Source of the DNA: Streptomyces altiplanensis
Lineage (GTDB): Bacteria > Actinomycetota > Actinomycetes > Streptomycetales > Streptomycetaceae
Assembly: GCA_003719395.1 (NCBI GenBank)
Contig: RHMC01000016.1
Coordinates: 1 to 64,000 of the forward strand
Length of the DNA stretch: 64,000 bases
Direction: 5' to 3'
In this document: positions 35,805 through 45,280 of the stretch, piece after piece
Numbering within the stretch: position 1 is the stretch's first letter
How the letters are laid out: every line of letters starts with the position of its first letter
Notes under the pieces: generated by a model
Seen by the model: the letters and a program-made list of their open reading frames with translations, nothing else
Told to the model about the DNA's origin: nothing
Databases searched by the model: none
Made by a program: the position numbers and the translations under genes

Positions 35805-36850
35805 TCAGGCGCGTGCGGTGGAGCCGCGGACCATCAGTTCCACCGGGAGGTCGCCGCCCTCGGGCCTGCGGCCGTCCAGGACCGCCAGCAGCGCCGCCAT
35901 GCCCCGCTCCCCGACCTGCTCGGCGGGCAGCCGCACGGTGGTGAGCTCGGGCTCCACGGCGGTCGCGAGGGCCAGATCGTCGAAACCGGTGACCGAGACG
36001 TCCTCGGGCACCCGCAGTCCCAGCCGCCGCAGCGCCTTGCAGGCGCCCGCCGCGAGGATGTCGTCGTCGCAGACGAGCGCCGTCGGCCGGGGACCGGGGC
36101 CGTTGAGCGCCAGTTCGGCGGCGCGCCGGGCGCCGTGTACGTCCAGGGGCGCCGGCACAGTGCGTACGACGGCGTCGGGGGCCCGGCGCAGCGCGTCGCG
36201 GAGCGCGCTCCGCCGCGCACGTCGAAGGTCCAGGAGTCCACGGCCGACGCGAGATGGACGAACCGGCGGTGGCCGAGGGTGAGCAGATGCTCTGTCACCT
36301 GGCGCATCCCGTCGGCGATGTCGAGGTTCACGTGCGCGGCGGCGCCGGGGTCCGCCGGATCGCTGTCGAGCATCACGAGCGGCAGCCCCGCGCCCCGGAT
36401 CGCCCCCAGGGCGCCGGCCGCCATGGAGGACGCGATGACGCCGTCCAGCGCGGCCCGAGCCGAGGCGAAGGGGTCGCGGGCGGGCCCCGTCCCCTCGGGG
36501 GAGGGGTAGAGGACGACGCCGAAGGTCGTGCTCGGCGGCGTGCAGGGCGGCGCCCGCGTAGACCCGGGCGAAGAACTCGTTGGTGAGCGCGGGCACGACG
36601 AGCAGGGCGGTCCTGGTCCTGCCGAGCCGCAGGTTCCGGGCGGCGAGGTTGGGCCGGTACCCGAGCTCCCGCGCCGCCTCGCGCACCAGGCCCGCGGTGC
36701 GCTCCGAGACCCGCCCGCGCCATTTGTCGCCGAGCACGTGCGACACGGTGGCCTGCGAGACCCCGGCGGCGCGGGCGACGTCCCTGCTGGTCGGCGTCGT
36801 GGCGGGCGCGCCGGGCGGCCGGCGTCGTGGGTGTCGTCCGGGCTGGTCAC
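35805..36850 (-). pseudogene. LacI-family transcriptional regulator, three frameshifts
   Basis: About 348 residues once frames are joined. From GTG 36850 the start (VTSPDDTHDAGRPARP) loses a base near 36803; then SRDVARAAGVSQATVSHVLGDKWRGRVSERT, the DNA-binding domain, and LGYRPNLAARNLR follow. An extra base near 36525 shifts into FGVVLYPSPEG to AHVNLDIADGMRQVTEHLLTLGHRRFVHLAS, the periplasmic-binding-like domain. A lost base near 36210 returns to PTALVCDDDILAAGACKALRRLGLRVPEDVSVTGFDDLALA. All parts are well conserved. It is divergent from the MFS gene, which it probably controls; two TACGTA sites lie between them. Confidence 0.85.
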
Positions 36851-36908
36851 TCGTGCCTCCGCAGCAACGGCTTTCCGCCGCGAGGTGGACCCGCAGCCTG
36901 GCTCATGG

Positions 36909-36935
36909 TACGTATGACACAGGACGTTATACGTA
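36909..36935. promoter_or_regulatory. paired TACGTA sites in the lacI-type/MFS intergenic region
   Basis: Two TACGTA palindromes (36909-36914, 36930-36935) are 21 bp apart, two helical turns, in the divergent promoter region. Candidate operators for the LacI-type regulator. Confidence 0.4.
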
Positions 36936-36971
36936 AAACTTCGGTGTGTGCCGGAGCGGAGAGGGGCAGAC

Positions 36972-38243
36972 ATGGCCGCGGGATACGCGGAACTCCTCAG
37001 GACGCGGCACGCCGCGCGCCTGCTGGCGGGCACCCTGGTGGGCCGGCTCCCCAACGCCACCGCGCCCATCACGATCGTGCTCTTCACCCGCGCCGAGGGC
37101 GGCAGCTACTCGCTGGCCGGCGGTCTCGCCGCGGTGTACGGACTCGGCAACGCCGTCGGGCAGCCGCTGCTCGGCCGCGCCGTGGACCTCCACGGGCAGC
37201 CGCGCGTGCAGCTCCCCGCCGCCGTCCTGTCGGCCCTCGGCATGGTCCTGCTCACCTTCGCCGGCATCGACCCGCTGCCGCTCGCGTACGCCGCCGTGGC
37301 GTTCGCCGGGCTCCTCACTCCGCCCCTCGAAGGGGGCCTGCGGGCCCTGTGGCCGAACGTGCTCGGCCGTGAGGACCGGGTGCACCGGGCGTACGCCATG
37401 GACGCGGTGGCGCAGGAGATCATGTTCACCGTCGGTCCCCTGCTCGTCACACTGCTCGTGGCGCTCCGGTCGCCGGCAGCCGCACTCCTCGTCATCAACG
37501 CGGTGGGCGTGCTGGGCGCGCTCTCGGTCGTGCTCTCCGAGCCTTCGCGTGCCTGGCGTTCGGCGCCCCGCGAGGCCCACTGGCTGGGCGCCCTGCGCTC
37601 GCCGGGCCTGCTGGCCCTCCTCGGTTCGTTCTTCTTCGTCGGTCTCGCCCTCGGCTCGATCACCGTCGCGGGTGTCGCGTACGCCGACGACCACGGCCGG
37701 GAGGCGGTGTACGGCTGGCTGATGGCGGCGCTCGGCCTCGGCGCGCTCGCGGGCGGCATGGTGTACGGCGCCCGGCAGTGGGCCGGAGCCCCCGAGCGAC
37801 GGCTGCGGTTCCTCGTCGCGCTGCTGGCGGCCGGTTACCTGCCGCTGATGCTCACTCCCGGCATTCCCGTGATGGTCGTACTGGCCGCGGTCTCCGGAGT
37901 CTTCCTCGCACCCGCGCTCGCCTGTGCCTTCATCGTCGTCGACCGGCACGCCCCCCGCGGCACCGTGACCGAGGCTTTCTCCTGGCTGGTCACCACCTTC
38001 GGCGTAGGCGCGGCGGTCGGAACCGGCGCCGCGGGACCGGCCGTCGAGCACGGCGGCACCGCCGCGAGCTTCGCCGTCGCGGCGGCCGGCGGAGTCGCCG
38101 CGCTGCTTGTCCTGCTGGCCACCCGGCGGGTTCTCGCGATTACCCCTGCCGGGCCTCTTCCCACGGACTCCGTCGTAATGCCTTCCGAAAATGATCGAAT
38201 CGGTGCGGCCGAACCCGGTTTCAGGACAGGCCATCAGGCGTAA
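36972..38243 (+). CDS. MFS transporter
   Basis: A 423-residue integral membrane protein with about twelve predicted segments and the loop pattern of small-molecule exporters (GRAVDLHGQPRVQLPAAVLSALG after helix 2; helix 5-6 region MFTVGPLLVTLLVAL). Substrate unknown. ATG 36972 follows GGAGAGGGG; the frame opens at 36948. It lies between proteasome genes prcA and pafA, as the orthologues do in S. coelicolor, but no functional link to pupylation is known. Its stop codon overlaps the -10 box of pafA (TAATGT), so pafA transcription starts inside this gene's end. Confidence 0.88.
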   Translation: MAAGYAELLRTRHAARLLAGTLVGRLPNATAPITIVLFTRAEGGSYSLAGGLAAVYGLGNAVGQPLLGRAVDLHGQPRVQLPAAVLSALGMVLLTFAGIDPLPLAYAAVAFAGLLTPPLEGGLRALWPNVLGREDRVHRAYAMDAVAQEIMFTVGPLLVTLLVALRSPAAALLVINAVGVLGALSVVLSEPSRAWRSAPREAHWLGALRSPGLLALLGSFFFVGLALGSITVAGVAYADDHGREAVYGWLMAALGLGALAGGMVYGARQWAGAPERRLRFLVALLAAGYLPLMLTPGIPVMVVLAAVSGVFLAPALACAFIVVDRHAPRGTVTEAFSWLVTTFGVGAAVGTGAAGPAVEHGGTAASFAVAAAGGVAALLVLLATRRVLAITPAGPLPTDSVVMPSENDRIGAAEPGFRTGHQA

Positions 38244-38252
38244 TGTTCAGTC

Positions 38253-39614
38253 ATGGACCGCCGCATTTTCGGGCTGGAGAACGAGTACGGCGTCACGTGC
38301 ACGTTCAGGGGACAGCGCCGACTGTCTCCTGACGAAGTGGCGCGCTACCTCTTCCGCCGTGTTGTGTCATGGGGCCGCAGCAGCAATGTCTTCCTGCGGA
38401 ACGGCGCCCGCCTCTACCTCGACGTGGGATCGCATCCGGAATACGCAACTCCCGAATGTGACAACGTGACCGAACTCGTCACCCACGACAAGGCCGGCGA
38501 GCGCATTCTCGAAGGTCTGCTCGTCGACGCCGAACGCCGCCTGCACGAGGAGGGAATCGCGGGCGACGTCTACCTCTTCAAGAACAACACCGACTCTGCG
38601 GGAAACTCCTACGGCTGCCACGAGAATTACCTGGTGGCACGCCATGGAGAGTTCTCCAGGCTCGCGGACATCCTCATCCCGTTCCTCGTCACCCGGCAGC
38701 TGATCTGCGGAGCCGGCAAGGTGCTGCAGACCCCGCGTGGCGCGGTCTTCTGCGTCAGCCAGCGTGCCGAGCACATCTGGGAGGGCGTCAGCTCCGCGAC
38801 GACCCGCTCCCGACCGATCATCAACACCCGCGACGAGCCGCACGCGGACGCCGAGCGCTACCGCAGGCTCCACGTCATCGTCGGCGACTCGAACATGTCC
38901 GAGACGACCATGCTGCTCAAGGTCGGTGCCACCGACCTCGTCCTGCGCATGATCGAGGCGGGCACGGTGATGCGCGACCTCACCCTGGAGAACCCGATCC
39001 GGGCCATCCGCGAGGTCAGCCACGACACCACCGGACAGCGCAAGGTGCGTCTGGCGAGCGGACGCGAGGCGTCCGCCATAGAGGTGCAGCGCGAGTACTA
39101 CGAGAAGGCCGTGGACTTCGTGGACCGCCGCGGCATCCGTACGGGCACGGTCGAGCAGGTCCTCGAACTGTGGGGCCGCGCGCTCGACGCGATCGAGGCG
39201 GAGGACCTCGACCGGATCGGCACCGAGATCGACTGGGTCATGAAGTACAAGCTCATCGAGCGCTACCGGGCCAAGCACAACATGACCATGTCTCATCCCA
39301 GGGTCGCCCAGATAGATCTCGCGTACCACGACATCCACCGTCGGCGCGGGCTCTACTACCTGCTGGAGAAGAAGGGGCAAGCCACCCGCATCTGCAACGA
39401 CTTGAAGATCTTCGAAGGCAAGTCGGTGCCTCCGCAGACCACCAGGGCGCGGCTGCGCGGCGACTTCATCCGCAGGGCCCAGGAGCAGCGGCGGGACTTC
39501 ACCGTCGACTGGGTGCACCTCAAGCTCAACGACCAGGCGCAGCGCACCGTGCTGTGCAAGGACCCCTTCCGGTCGGTGGACGACCGGGTGGAGAAGCTCA
39601 TCGCCGGCATGTGA
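38253..39614 (+). CDS. pafA: Pup--protein ligase PafA
   Basis: A 453-residue ATP-dependent ligase joining the C-terminal Glu of Pup to substrate lysines; glutamine-synthetase fold like Dop. Key segments are [16 protein letters not shown] (metal-binding Glu and the Tyr), [21 protein letters not shown] with the catalytic Asp, [21 protein letters not shown] and [22 protein letters not shown]. It lacks the Dop-loop insertion. ATG 38253 lies 6 nt after TAATGT (38241-38246) without a ribosome-binding site, so it is probably leaderless. A strong hairpin follows. Confidence 0.97.
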   Translation: MDRRIFGLENEYGVTCTFRGQRRLSPDEVARYLFRRVVSWGRSSNVFLRNGARLYLDVGSHPEYATPECDNVTELVTHDKAGERILEGLLVDAERRLHEEGIAGDVYLFKNNTDSAGNSYGCHENYLVARHGEFSRLADILIPFLVTRQLICGAGKVLQTPRGAVFCVSQRAEHIWEGVSSATTRSRPIINTRDEPHADAERYRRLHVIVGDSNMSETTMLLKVGATDLVLRMIEAGTVMRDLTLENPIRAIREVSHDTTGQRKVRLASGREASAIEVQREYYEKAVDFVDRRGIRTGTVEQVLELWGRALDAIEAEDLDRIGTEIDWVMKYKLIERYRAKHNMTMSHPRVAQIDLAYHDIHRRRGLYYLLEKKGQATRICNDLKIFEGKSVPPQTTRARLRGDFIRRAQEQRRDFTVDWVHLKLNDQAQRTVLCKDPFRSVDDRVEKLIAGM

Positions 39615-39657
39615 TCCGGATGTGATCCGGCCGTCGCGAACCTTGTGGGAACGCAAT

Positions 39658-39690
39658 CCGGGCCCCGCACGTTCCTCGTGCGGGGCCCGG
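39658..39690 (+). terminator. terminator after pafA
   Basis: A perfect 14-bp stem (39658-39671 with 39677-39690), 5-nt loop. Confidence 0.8.
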
Positions 39691-39742
39691 CCACGCCTTA
39701 GAGTGGCGGGCACTACTGTGCCGTCTGAGATCTGAGGAACAC

Positions 39743-40696
39743 GTGCGCCGACTTGCCGGCCTACTTGTCGTCCCCCTGCTGCTGCTCTCGACAGCGGCGT
39801 GCGGCAGCGACGACGACAAGGGCTCCGACTCCACCTCGTCGAAGAACGGAGTGCCGGCGATCACCGCGGGCGCCAAGTTCGGCGAGAAGCCGACCCTCGC
39901 CAAGGGGGAGGGCGATCCGCCCAAGGAACTCAAGACCGAGGTCCTCAGCAAGGGCAAGGACGATGCTGCGACCCTCAAGAAGGGTGACGCCATCGAGGTG
40001 AACTACCTCGGCCAGCAGTGGGACTCCACGAAGCCCTTCGACAACAGCTTCGACCGCAAGCAGCCGTTCCCGCTGACCCTCGGCGCGGGCATGGTCATCC
40101 CCGGCTGGGACAAGGGCCTGGAGGGCCAGAAGGTCGGCAGCCGCGTCCAGCTCGTCATCCCGCCGGAGGACGGTTACGGCGCGCAGGGCCAGCCCCCCAC
40201 GATCAAGCCCAACGCCACCCTGGTCTTCGTCGTGGACATCCTGAAGGCCAAGTCCATCCCCGCGTCCGCCAAGGGCAGCGAGGTCGCGCAGGACAACATC
40301 GACCTGCCCAAGATCGGCACCAACGCCGACGGCAAGGCGCCGAAGGTCACCGTGCCGAAGAAGTCCGACCCGCCGAAGAAACTGGTCTCCAGCTACGTGC
40401 TGGAGAGCGACGGCGCGAAGGTCAAGGACACCGACACGGTGTCCGTCGCCTACCAGGGACTGATCTGGAAGGACGGCAAGCTCTTCGACAGCACCTACGC
40501 CCAGGGCAAGACCCAGCAGTTCGCGCTCCCGCAGGTCACCCTGAAGGGCCTCAAGGACGGTCTGGTCGGCAAGAAGGCCGGCAGCCGTGTGCTCCTCGTC
40601 ATCCCGCCGGACCAGGCCTTCGGCGACAAGAAGCAGGACGCCATCCCCGCGAACTCGACGCTGGTCTTCCAGGTGGACATTCTTGCGGTGATGTAA
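39743..40696 (+). CDS. FKBP-type peptidyl-prolyl isomerase lipoprotein, two FKBP domains
   Basis: A 317-residue exported foldase. Signal peptide VRRLAGLLVVPLLLL and lipobox STAAC anchor it outside the membrane. Two FKBP domains follow: GDAIEVNYLGQQWDS to ATLVFVVDIL (about 80-170) and TDTVSVAYQGLIWKDGKLFDS to STLVFQVDIL (about 225-316). The first keeps the active-site pattern (Tyr, FD, VIPGWDKGL); the second is more diverged (GLKDGLVGKKAG), and may not be catalytic. GTG 39743 after GAGGAA. The next gene is a cytoplasmic single-domain FKBP 44 bp on. Confidence 0.92.
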   Translation: MRRLAGLLVVPLLLLSTAACGSDDDKGSDSTSSKNGVPAITAGAKFGEKPTLAKGEGDPPKELKTEVLSKGKDDAATLKKGDAIEVNYLGQQWDSTKPFDNSFDRKQPFPLTLGAGMVIPGWDKGLEGQKVGSRVQLVIPPEDGYGAQGQPPTIKPNATLVFVVDILKAKSIPASAKGSEVAQDNIDLPKIGTNADGKAPKVTVPKKSDPPKKLVSSYVLESDGAKVKDTDTVSVAYQGLIWKDGKLFDSTYAQGKTQQFALPQVTLKGLKDGLVGKKAGSRVLLVIPPDQAFGDKKQDAIPANSTLVFQVDILAVM

Positions 40697-40740
40697 GACT
40701 GTCCAGGTTGCCCAGTTCGCAGTACAGAGGAGCATTTTCC

Positions 40741-41112
40741 GTGAGCATCGAAAAGCCCGAGGTCGACTTCCCGGGTGGCGAGCCGCCGAAGGACCTGCAG
40801 ATCAGGGACATCTGGGAGGGCGACGGCGCGGTGGCTCAGGCGGGCCAGAACGTCAAGGTCCACTACGTGGGCGTGTCCTTCTCCACCGGTGAGGAGTTCG
40901 ACTCCAGCTGGAACCGCGGCACGCCGCTGCAGTTCCCGCTCGGTGCCGGCCGCGTCATCGCCGGCTGGGACCAGGGCGTGCAGGGCATGAAGGTCGGCGG
41001 TCGCCGTGAGCTGATCATTCCCCCGCACCTCGCGTACGGCGACCAGGGTGCCGGCGGCGCCATCAAGCCGGGCGAGACGCTGATCTTCGTCTGCGACCTC
41101 GTCGCGGTCTAA
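40741..41112 (+). CDS. FKBP-type peptidyl-prolyl cis-trans isomerase
   Basis: A 123-residue cytoplasmic one-domain FKBP. Active-site residues are all present: VHYVGVSFSTGEEFDSSW, VIAGWDQGVQGMKVGGRR, IPPHLAYGDQGAGGAIKPGETLIF. No signal peptide, unlike its upstream partner. GTG 40741 after AGAGGAG at slightly long spacing. A near-perfect terminator with a T-run follows. The pair of FKBPs between pafA and pafB is conserved in Streptomyces. Confidence 0.93.
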   Translation: MSIEKPEVDFPGGEPPKDLQIRDIWEGDGAVAQAGQNVKVHYVGVSFSTGEEFDSSWNRGTPLQFPLGAGRVIAGWDQGVQGMKVGGRRELIIPPHLAYGDQGAGGAIKPGETLIFVCDLVAV

Positions 41113-41135
41113 TCAGGCACGAGCGGTACGAGGTA

Positions 41136-41175
41136 CGAGGGCCCATGCCGTCCGGCATGGGCCCTCGGCTTTTGC
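41136..41175 (+). terminator. intrinsic terminator after FKBP gene
   Basis: A perfect 15-bp stem (41136-41150 with 41153-41167) followed by GCTTTTGCC. Confidence 0.88.
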
Positions 41176-41230
41176 CGGGACACCCCGGAGCGGTACGGTC
41201 GAGGGTCGTAGAGCAAGAGAGAGGGTGCCG

Positions 41231-42187
41231 ATGGCGATTGCCAAGGCCGAACGGTTGATGAATCTGGCGTTGTGCCTGCTGGGGACCCGGCGCCCGCTCA
41301 GCAAGCGGGAACTGCGGGGGTCCATCGAGGCCTACCTGGAGGCCGGCACCGACGATTCCTTCAACCGGATGTTCGAGCGCGACAAGGACGATCTGCGCGA
41401 ACTCGGTCTGGTCATCGAGACCGTCGAGAACCTCGACGGCGACGTCGGCTACCTGGCCCGCCGCGACAGCAACCGGCTCCCTCCGATCACCCTCGACGCC
41501 GAGGAGGCCGCCGCCCTCGGCCTCGCGGCCAAGGTCTGGCAGCAGGCCCGTCTCGCCGGCGCCGCCAGCGGCGCGCTGCAGAAGCTGCGCGCAGCGGGCA
41601 TGCCGGAGGCGGAGGACCCGTACGAAGGCCACCACAGCGCTCTCGAACCGCGGATTCCGGTGCACGAGACGGCCTTCGAACCGCTGATGCTGGCCTGCCG
41701 CGACCGGCGCCCCGTCGTCTTCGACTACCGCAAGGCGAACGCTGCCCGCGCCGAGACCCGGCACGTGGAACCGTGGACGCTGGAGTGCTGGCGCGGCCAC
41801 TGGTACCTCGCGGGGTGGGACCGCGAGCGCGGCGCCGAGCGCGTCTTCCGGCTCTCCCGGATCACCGGCAAGGTCCGCTCCCGCGCGGGGTCCTTCACCG
41901 CCGAGGTGCCGGACGTCGTGACCGTGCGCGAGACCGTCGAGAGCTGGGCGGGCGAGACCGCCACCCGCACGGCCCGGATCAGGCTGCGCTCGGGCTCCGG
42001 CTATCCGCTGCGGGCCAGGGCCACGGCCGTGCGGGACCTGGGCGACGGCTGGGACGAGCTGGAGATTCCGTACGGCCACGGGCTCTACGCGGGGCTCGTC
42101 GAGCTCGGCCCCGAGGTCGTCGTACTGGCCCCCGCTGACCTGCGGGCGGACGTCGTGGACCGGCTGCGCGCCGTGGCCAAGGACTGA
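41231..42187 (+). CDS. pafB: WYL-domain transcriptional activator PafB
   Basis: A 318-residue half of the PafBC heterodimer, which in mycobacteria activates the LexA/RecA-independent DNA-damage response. An N-terminal winged helix (AERLMNLALCLLGTRRPLSKRELRGSIEAYL) precedes the WYL domain with HVEPWTLECWRGHWYLAGWDRERGAERVFRLSRI and a WCX C-terminus. ATG 41231 after GAGGG; 14 bp separate it from pafC, so the two are translationally linked. The name reflects position beside pafA; it is not part of the pupylation machinery. Confidence 0.93.
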   Translation: MAIAKAERLMNLALCLLGTRRPLSKRELRGSIEAYLEAGTDDSFNRMFERDKDDLRELGLVIETVENLDGDVGYLARRDSNRLPPITLDAEEAAALGLAAKVWQQARLAGAASGALQKLRAAGMPEAEDPYEGHHSALEPRIPVHETAFEPLMLACRDRRPVVFDYRKANAARAETRHVEPWTLECWRGHWYLAGWDRERGAERVFRLSRITGKVRSRAGSFTAEVPDVVTVRETVESWAGETATRTARIRLRSGSGYPLRARATAVRDLGDGWDELEIPYGHGLYAGLVELGPEVVVLAPADLRADVVDRLRAVAKD

Positions 42188-42201
42188 GGGGACCACGACT
42201 C

Positions 42202-43165
42202 ATGGTCACGAACGCGATCGACCAGACCCGGCGGATGCTCTCCCTGGTGACGTACCTGCGCGAGCGCCCCGGCGCGCACGTCAGTGATGTCGCCCGCGCC
42301 TTCGGGATTACCGAGGACGAGCTGATCTCCGACCTCGACGTCCTGCCCATGTGCGGAACGAGCTTCCGGGGCGGCGACCTGCTCGACATCGACACCGACG
42401 GCGACCGGATCTGGTGGCACAACCCCGACGACGTCGCCGAGCCGCTGCGGCTCGCCGCCGACGAGGCCACTCGCGCTGCTCGTCGCCGCCCGCGCCGTCT
42501 CCACCCTTCCCGGCCTGCGCGAGGGCGACCGGCAGGCTCTGCTGCGTGCCACGGCGAAGCTGGAGGCCGCGGCGGGCGAGGCGGCGGGCGCCAGCTCCAG
42601 GCTGTCGGTGACCTTCGAGTCCGAGGGCGGTGTCTTCGCCGAGGTCGACCGGGCCATCTCGGAGCGGCGCCGGCTGTGGCTGCGCTACTACTCTCCGGCG
42701 CGCGACGAGCTCACCGAGCGCGAGGTGGACCCGATCCGGCTCTTCGCCGTGGGCCACACGTACATGGAGGCCTGGTGCAGGCACTCCGAGGCGCGGCGTA
42801 CGTTCCGGCTCGACCGGGTCGCCGAGATCAGACTGCTCGACGAGCCGTCCGTACCGCCGGAGATCGAACTGCGGGACCTGTCGGAGGGGCTGGTCCAGCC
42901 CTCGGCGGACGACCCCGAGGTCGTGGTGGAGGTCGGGCCCGGTGGCCGCTGGGTCGCCGAGTACTACCCGCACGACAGCGCGGAAGAGCTGCCCGACGGC
43001 GGTCTGCGGATCACTCTGCGCACACCGGAACCGGCCTCGCTGCGACGGCTGGCGCTGCGCCTCGGCGGGGACGGGCACATCGTGTCGCCCCCGGAGCTTG
43101 CGGCCAGCGCGCGGGAGGCGGCCCGTGAGGCGCTCGCGGCGTACGAGGGTCCCGGCCAGGTGTAA
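42202..43165 (+). CDS. pafC: WYL-domain transcriptional activator PafC, frameshifted
   Basis: The partner of PafB, about 320 residues. The start ATG 42202 gives the HTH region IDQTRRMLSLVTYLRERPGAHVSDVARAFGITEDELISDLDVL. The frame breaks at about 42469: one extra (or two missing) bases, after which LALLVAARAVSTLPGLREGDRQALLRA continues in another frame into the WYL domain (RRRLWLRYYSPARDELTEREVDPIRLF, TYMEAWCRHSEARRTFRLDRV). Both parts match the family, so the break is probably an error. It ends 6 nt before the ribosome-binding site of the next small gene. Confidence 0.9.
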
Positions 43166-43173
43166 GGAGATTG

Positions 43174-43434
43174 GTGGACATGTCGCTACTGCCCGGTATC
43201 CCCACCCAGGTGGGTCCGGTCCTCTTCAAGGCCGGCTGCCCCGACTGCGGCGCCCGCTTCGAACTGTCCGCGGGTTCCCTGCGCCTCGCGATCGGCGCCA
43301 GCCGCCGTACGACCTTCTACTCCTTCACCTGCCCCGAGTGCGAGGCGGCGGTCCGCAAGCCGGCGGGTGAGCGGATCGTCGAGCTCCTCACCGGCGGCGG
43401 CGTGCGGACGCTGCGACTCCACTCCACCGTCTGA
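43174..43434 (+). CDS. small zinc-ribbon-like protein
   Basis: About 86 residues with two CXXC pairs (AGCPDCGARF and FTCPECEAAV), spaced 32 residues, the layout of a zinc ribbon. The rest (LRLAIGASRRTTFYSFTC, ERIVELLTGGGVRTLRLHS) is unremarkable. AAGGAG (43164-43169) lies closest to TTG 43171 and GTG 43174; ATG 43180 at 10-nt spacing is also possible. It overlaps pafC's regulatory tail in transcription (same strand, 8-nt gap) and is conserved at this place in Streptomyces. Function unknown. Confidence 0.75.
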   Translation: MDMSLLPGIPTQVGPVLFKAGCPDCGARFELSAGSLRLAIGASRRTTFYSFTCPECEAAVRKPAGERIVELLTGGGVRTLRLHSTV

Positions 43435-43451
43435 CCGTCTAGGCTCTGCGC

Positions 43452-43649
43452 ATGCTCTGGCCCATGCTCGCAATCGCTCTTGGTTTCTGTGGTCTCGCCG
43501 TACTCGGCGTCCTGGCGATCCGGGTGTTCCTGGAGGTCCAGCGCCTGGGCCGCCAGGTCGCCGACACCTCGGCGGAGATCAACGCAGCCGCGGAAAACCT
43601 GGAGCGCGCGGCCGGGAACCTGGCGCGCAGTGGCGAATCCTGGCGGTAG
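43452..43649 (+). CDS. small single-pass membrane protein
   Basis: 65 residues: one N-terminal membrane helix (MLAIALGFCGLAVLGVLAIRVFL) followed by an amphipathic, probably coiled-coil helix (DTSAEINAAAENLERAAGNLA). ATG 43452 lies 6 nt after TAGGCT (43440-43445) with no ribosome-binding site, so it is probably leaderless. It precedes tatA by 209 bp. No known function; the layout resembles DUF948-like or divisome-accessory small proteins, but this is only shape similarity. Confidence 0.7.
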   Translation: MLWPMLAIALGFCGLAVLGVLAIRVFLEVQRLGRQVADTSAEINAAAENLERAAGNLARSGESWR

Positions 43650-43858
43650 GAAGCGCGGTCTCCACCAGTGATCGGCCGGGGCGTACGCTGGTGGAGCGGT
43701 TCCTTGAGCGAGGCGCGGGCCGCAACTCGAAGTACGCACGGGCATTGCCCTGCGTTTACTCCTACGGGTTACGATCGCAGCCAGCGCGGCGACCGGACAA
43801 GCGTCCGGCCGGTCGGGCATCAGACTCCCTGTCGCCTCGGTGAAGAAGGTAAAAAGCT

Positions 43859-44155
43859 ATGGGTAGGCTCGGCCCCACCGAGATCATTCTCATCCTCGTC
43901 GTCATCATCCTGCTGTTCGGTGCCAAGAAGCTCCCGGACATGGCCCGCTCCCTGGGCAAGTCGGCCCGCATCCTCAAGAGCGAGGCCAAGGCGATGAAGA
44001 AGGACGACGACCAGAGCGCCCCGGCCGACCCGCCGCCGCACGCGACGGGCACCGCCCAGGACCAGACCGCGTCCGCGCCTCGTACGATCAAGGCCGCGCC
44101 GGGCGACGTGACGAGCCGCCCCGTGGCCGAGCCGACCGACACGACCAAGCGCTGA
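43859..44155 (+). CDS. tatA: Sec-independent protein translocase TatA
   Basis: A 98-residue pore-forming Tat component. The single N-terminal membrane segment TEIILILVVIILLFGAKKLPDMARSLGKSARIL with the conserved FG hinge leads into an amphipathic helix. A Pro/Ala/Thr-rich hydrophilic tail follows. GAAGG precedes the ATG. A TTGCCC / TACGAT pair with 19-bp spacing at 43745-43775 is a possible promoter. tatC starts 65 bp after the stop; tatB is not here, as usual in Streptomyces. Confidence 0.95.
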   Translation: MGRLGPTEIILILVVIILLFGAKKLPDMARSLGKSARILKSEAKAMKKDDDQSAPADPPPHATGTAQDQTASAPRTIKAAPGDVTSRPVAEPTDTTKR

Positions 44156-44220
44156 CACCTGGGCCGCCGCAGGCGCCGCGAAGAGCGGTGACCGCCTGCC
44201 GCACGAGATGAGGACGTGGG

Positions 44221-45168
44221 TTGCTCAAGTCTGCCCCCAAACTGGAGAAGGACCCCGAGGGGCGCATGCCTCTCGTGGAGCACCTGCGTGAGCTCCGCAA
44301 CCGGCTCGCCAAGGGCCTGCTCGCGATCATGGTGGTCACGATTGTGGCCCTCGTGTACAGCGAAGAGCTCATGTCGTTCCTGACGCAGTCGGTGCCGAAG
44401 TGCCCGCCGAACGTCACCAGCGACGGCGGCAACTGCGCGATCGTCTCCTTCAACACGCTGATGGCTCCTTTCAGCGTGACCATTCAGGTGAGTCTCACCG
44501 CCGGTCTCGTCCTCGCGAGCCCGGTATGGCTGTACCAGCTCTGGGCGTTCGTGGCGCCGGGGCTGCACAAGAACGAGAAGAAGTACACGTACGCGTTCGT
44601 CGGCGCCGCTGTGCCGCTGTTCTCGGCCGGCGCGTACCTCGCGTACCTCATCCTCCCCGTCAGCGTGAAGGTGCTCATCAGCCTGACGCCGGAGGGCTCC
44701 GCGAACATCCTTTCCCTGGGGGACGTGCTCGACTTCACCCTGCGGATGGTGCTCGTCTTCGGCCTCGCCTTCGAGCTGCCGCTGGTGCTGGTGATGCTCA
44801 ACCTCACGGGCGTACTCACCGGCCGTCGCATGCTCAGGTGGTGGCGCGGCGTGATCATGGGTGTCTTCCTCTTCGGCGCCGTGATCACACCGACGACCGA
44901 CCCGGTCGGCATGCTCGCCCTGGCCGGACCGATCACCGTCTTCTACTTCATGGCGGTCGGATTCTCGCTGCTGAACGACAAGCGACGGGCCCGCAGGAAC
45001 CCCGACGCCGAGCTGGATGACGACGAGGCATCGGAACTCGACCTCACTCCGGAGGCGGTCGGCGCGGTCGAAACCGTCCCCGCCGCGCGTGCCCTGCCCG
45101 AGCAGGCGGGCGCCGGGAGCGTCGGATCCGGACGGAAGCAGCTGAACGGCTACGACGACGTCACCTGA
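44221..45168 (+). CDS. tatC: Sec-independent protein translocase TatC
   Basis: A 315-residue polytopic receptor for twin-arginine signal peptides. The N-terminal MPLVEHLRELRNRL is the diagnostic signal-binding motif; six membrane helices follow, with FVAPGLHKNEKKY in the first cytoplasmic loop and the conserved Glu in FGLAFELPLVL. A hydrophilic acidic C-tail of about 60 residues is typical for Streptomyces. The start is TTG 44221, a rare start codon; GAGGACGTGGG precedes it and the family N-terminus fits. Two residues in the periplasmic loop (KCPPN, GGNC) could form a disulphide. Confidence 0.95.
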   Translation: MLKSAPKLEKDPEGRMPLVEHLRELRNRLAKGLLAIMVVTIVALVYSEELMSFLTQSVPKCPPNVTSDGGNCAIVSFNTLMAPFSVTIQVSLTAGLVLASPVWLYQLWAFVAPGLHKNEKKYTYAFVGAAVPLFSAGAYLAYLILPVSVKVLISLTPEGSANILSLGDVLDFTLRMVLVFGLAFELPLVLVMLNLTGVLTGRRMLRWWRGVIMGVFLFGAVITPTTDPVGMLALAGPITVFYFMAVGFSLLNDKRRARRNPDAELDDDEASELDLTPEAVGAVETVPAARALPEQAGAGSVGSGRKQLNGYDDVT

Positions 45169-45280
45169 CCTCGTGGGGCCCGCCGGGAGAAGCGGCGCGG
45201 CCCGGGCGCTTTGTGGTTCCGCGGTTGTCGATTAAAGATCCGGCTGACTGTCATACGTGGCGGGTAGGCTCGAAGACAAG

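Noticed and set aside
35805..38243. Horizontally acquired island interrupting the proteasome locus
   Set aside because: GC content and codon use match neighbours and the LacI/MFS pair is, as far as I recall, in the same place in S. coelicolor; no integrase or repeats.
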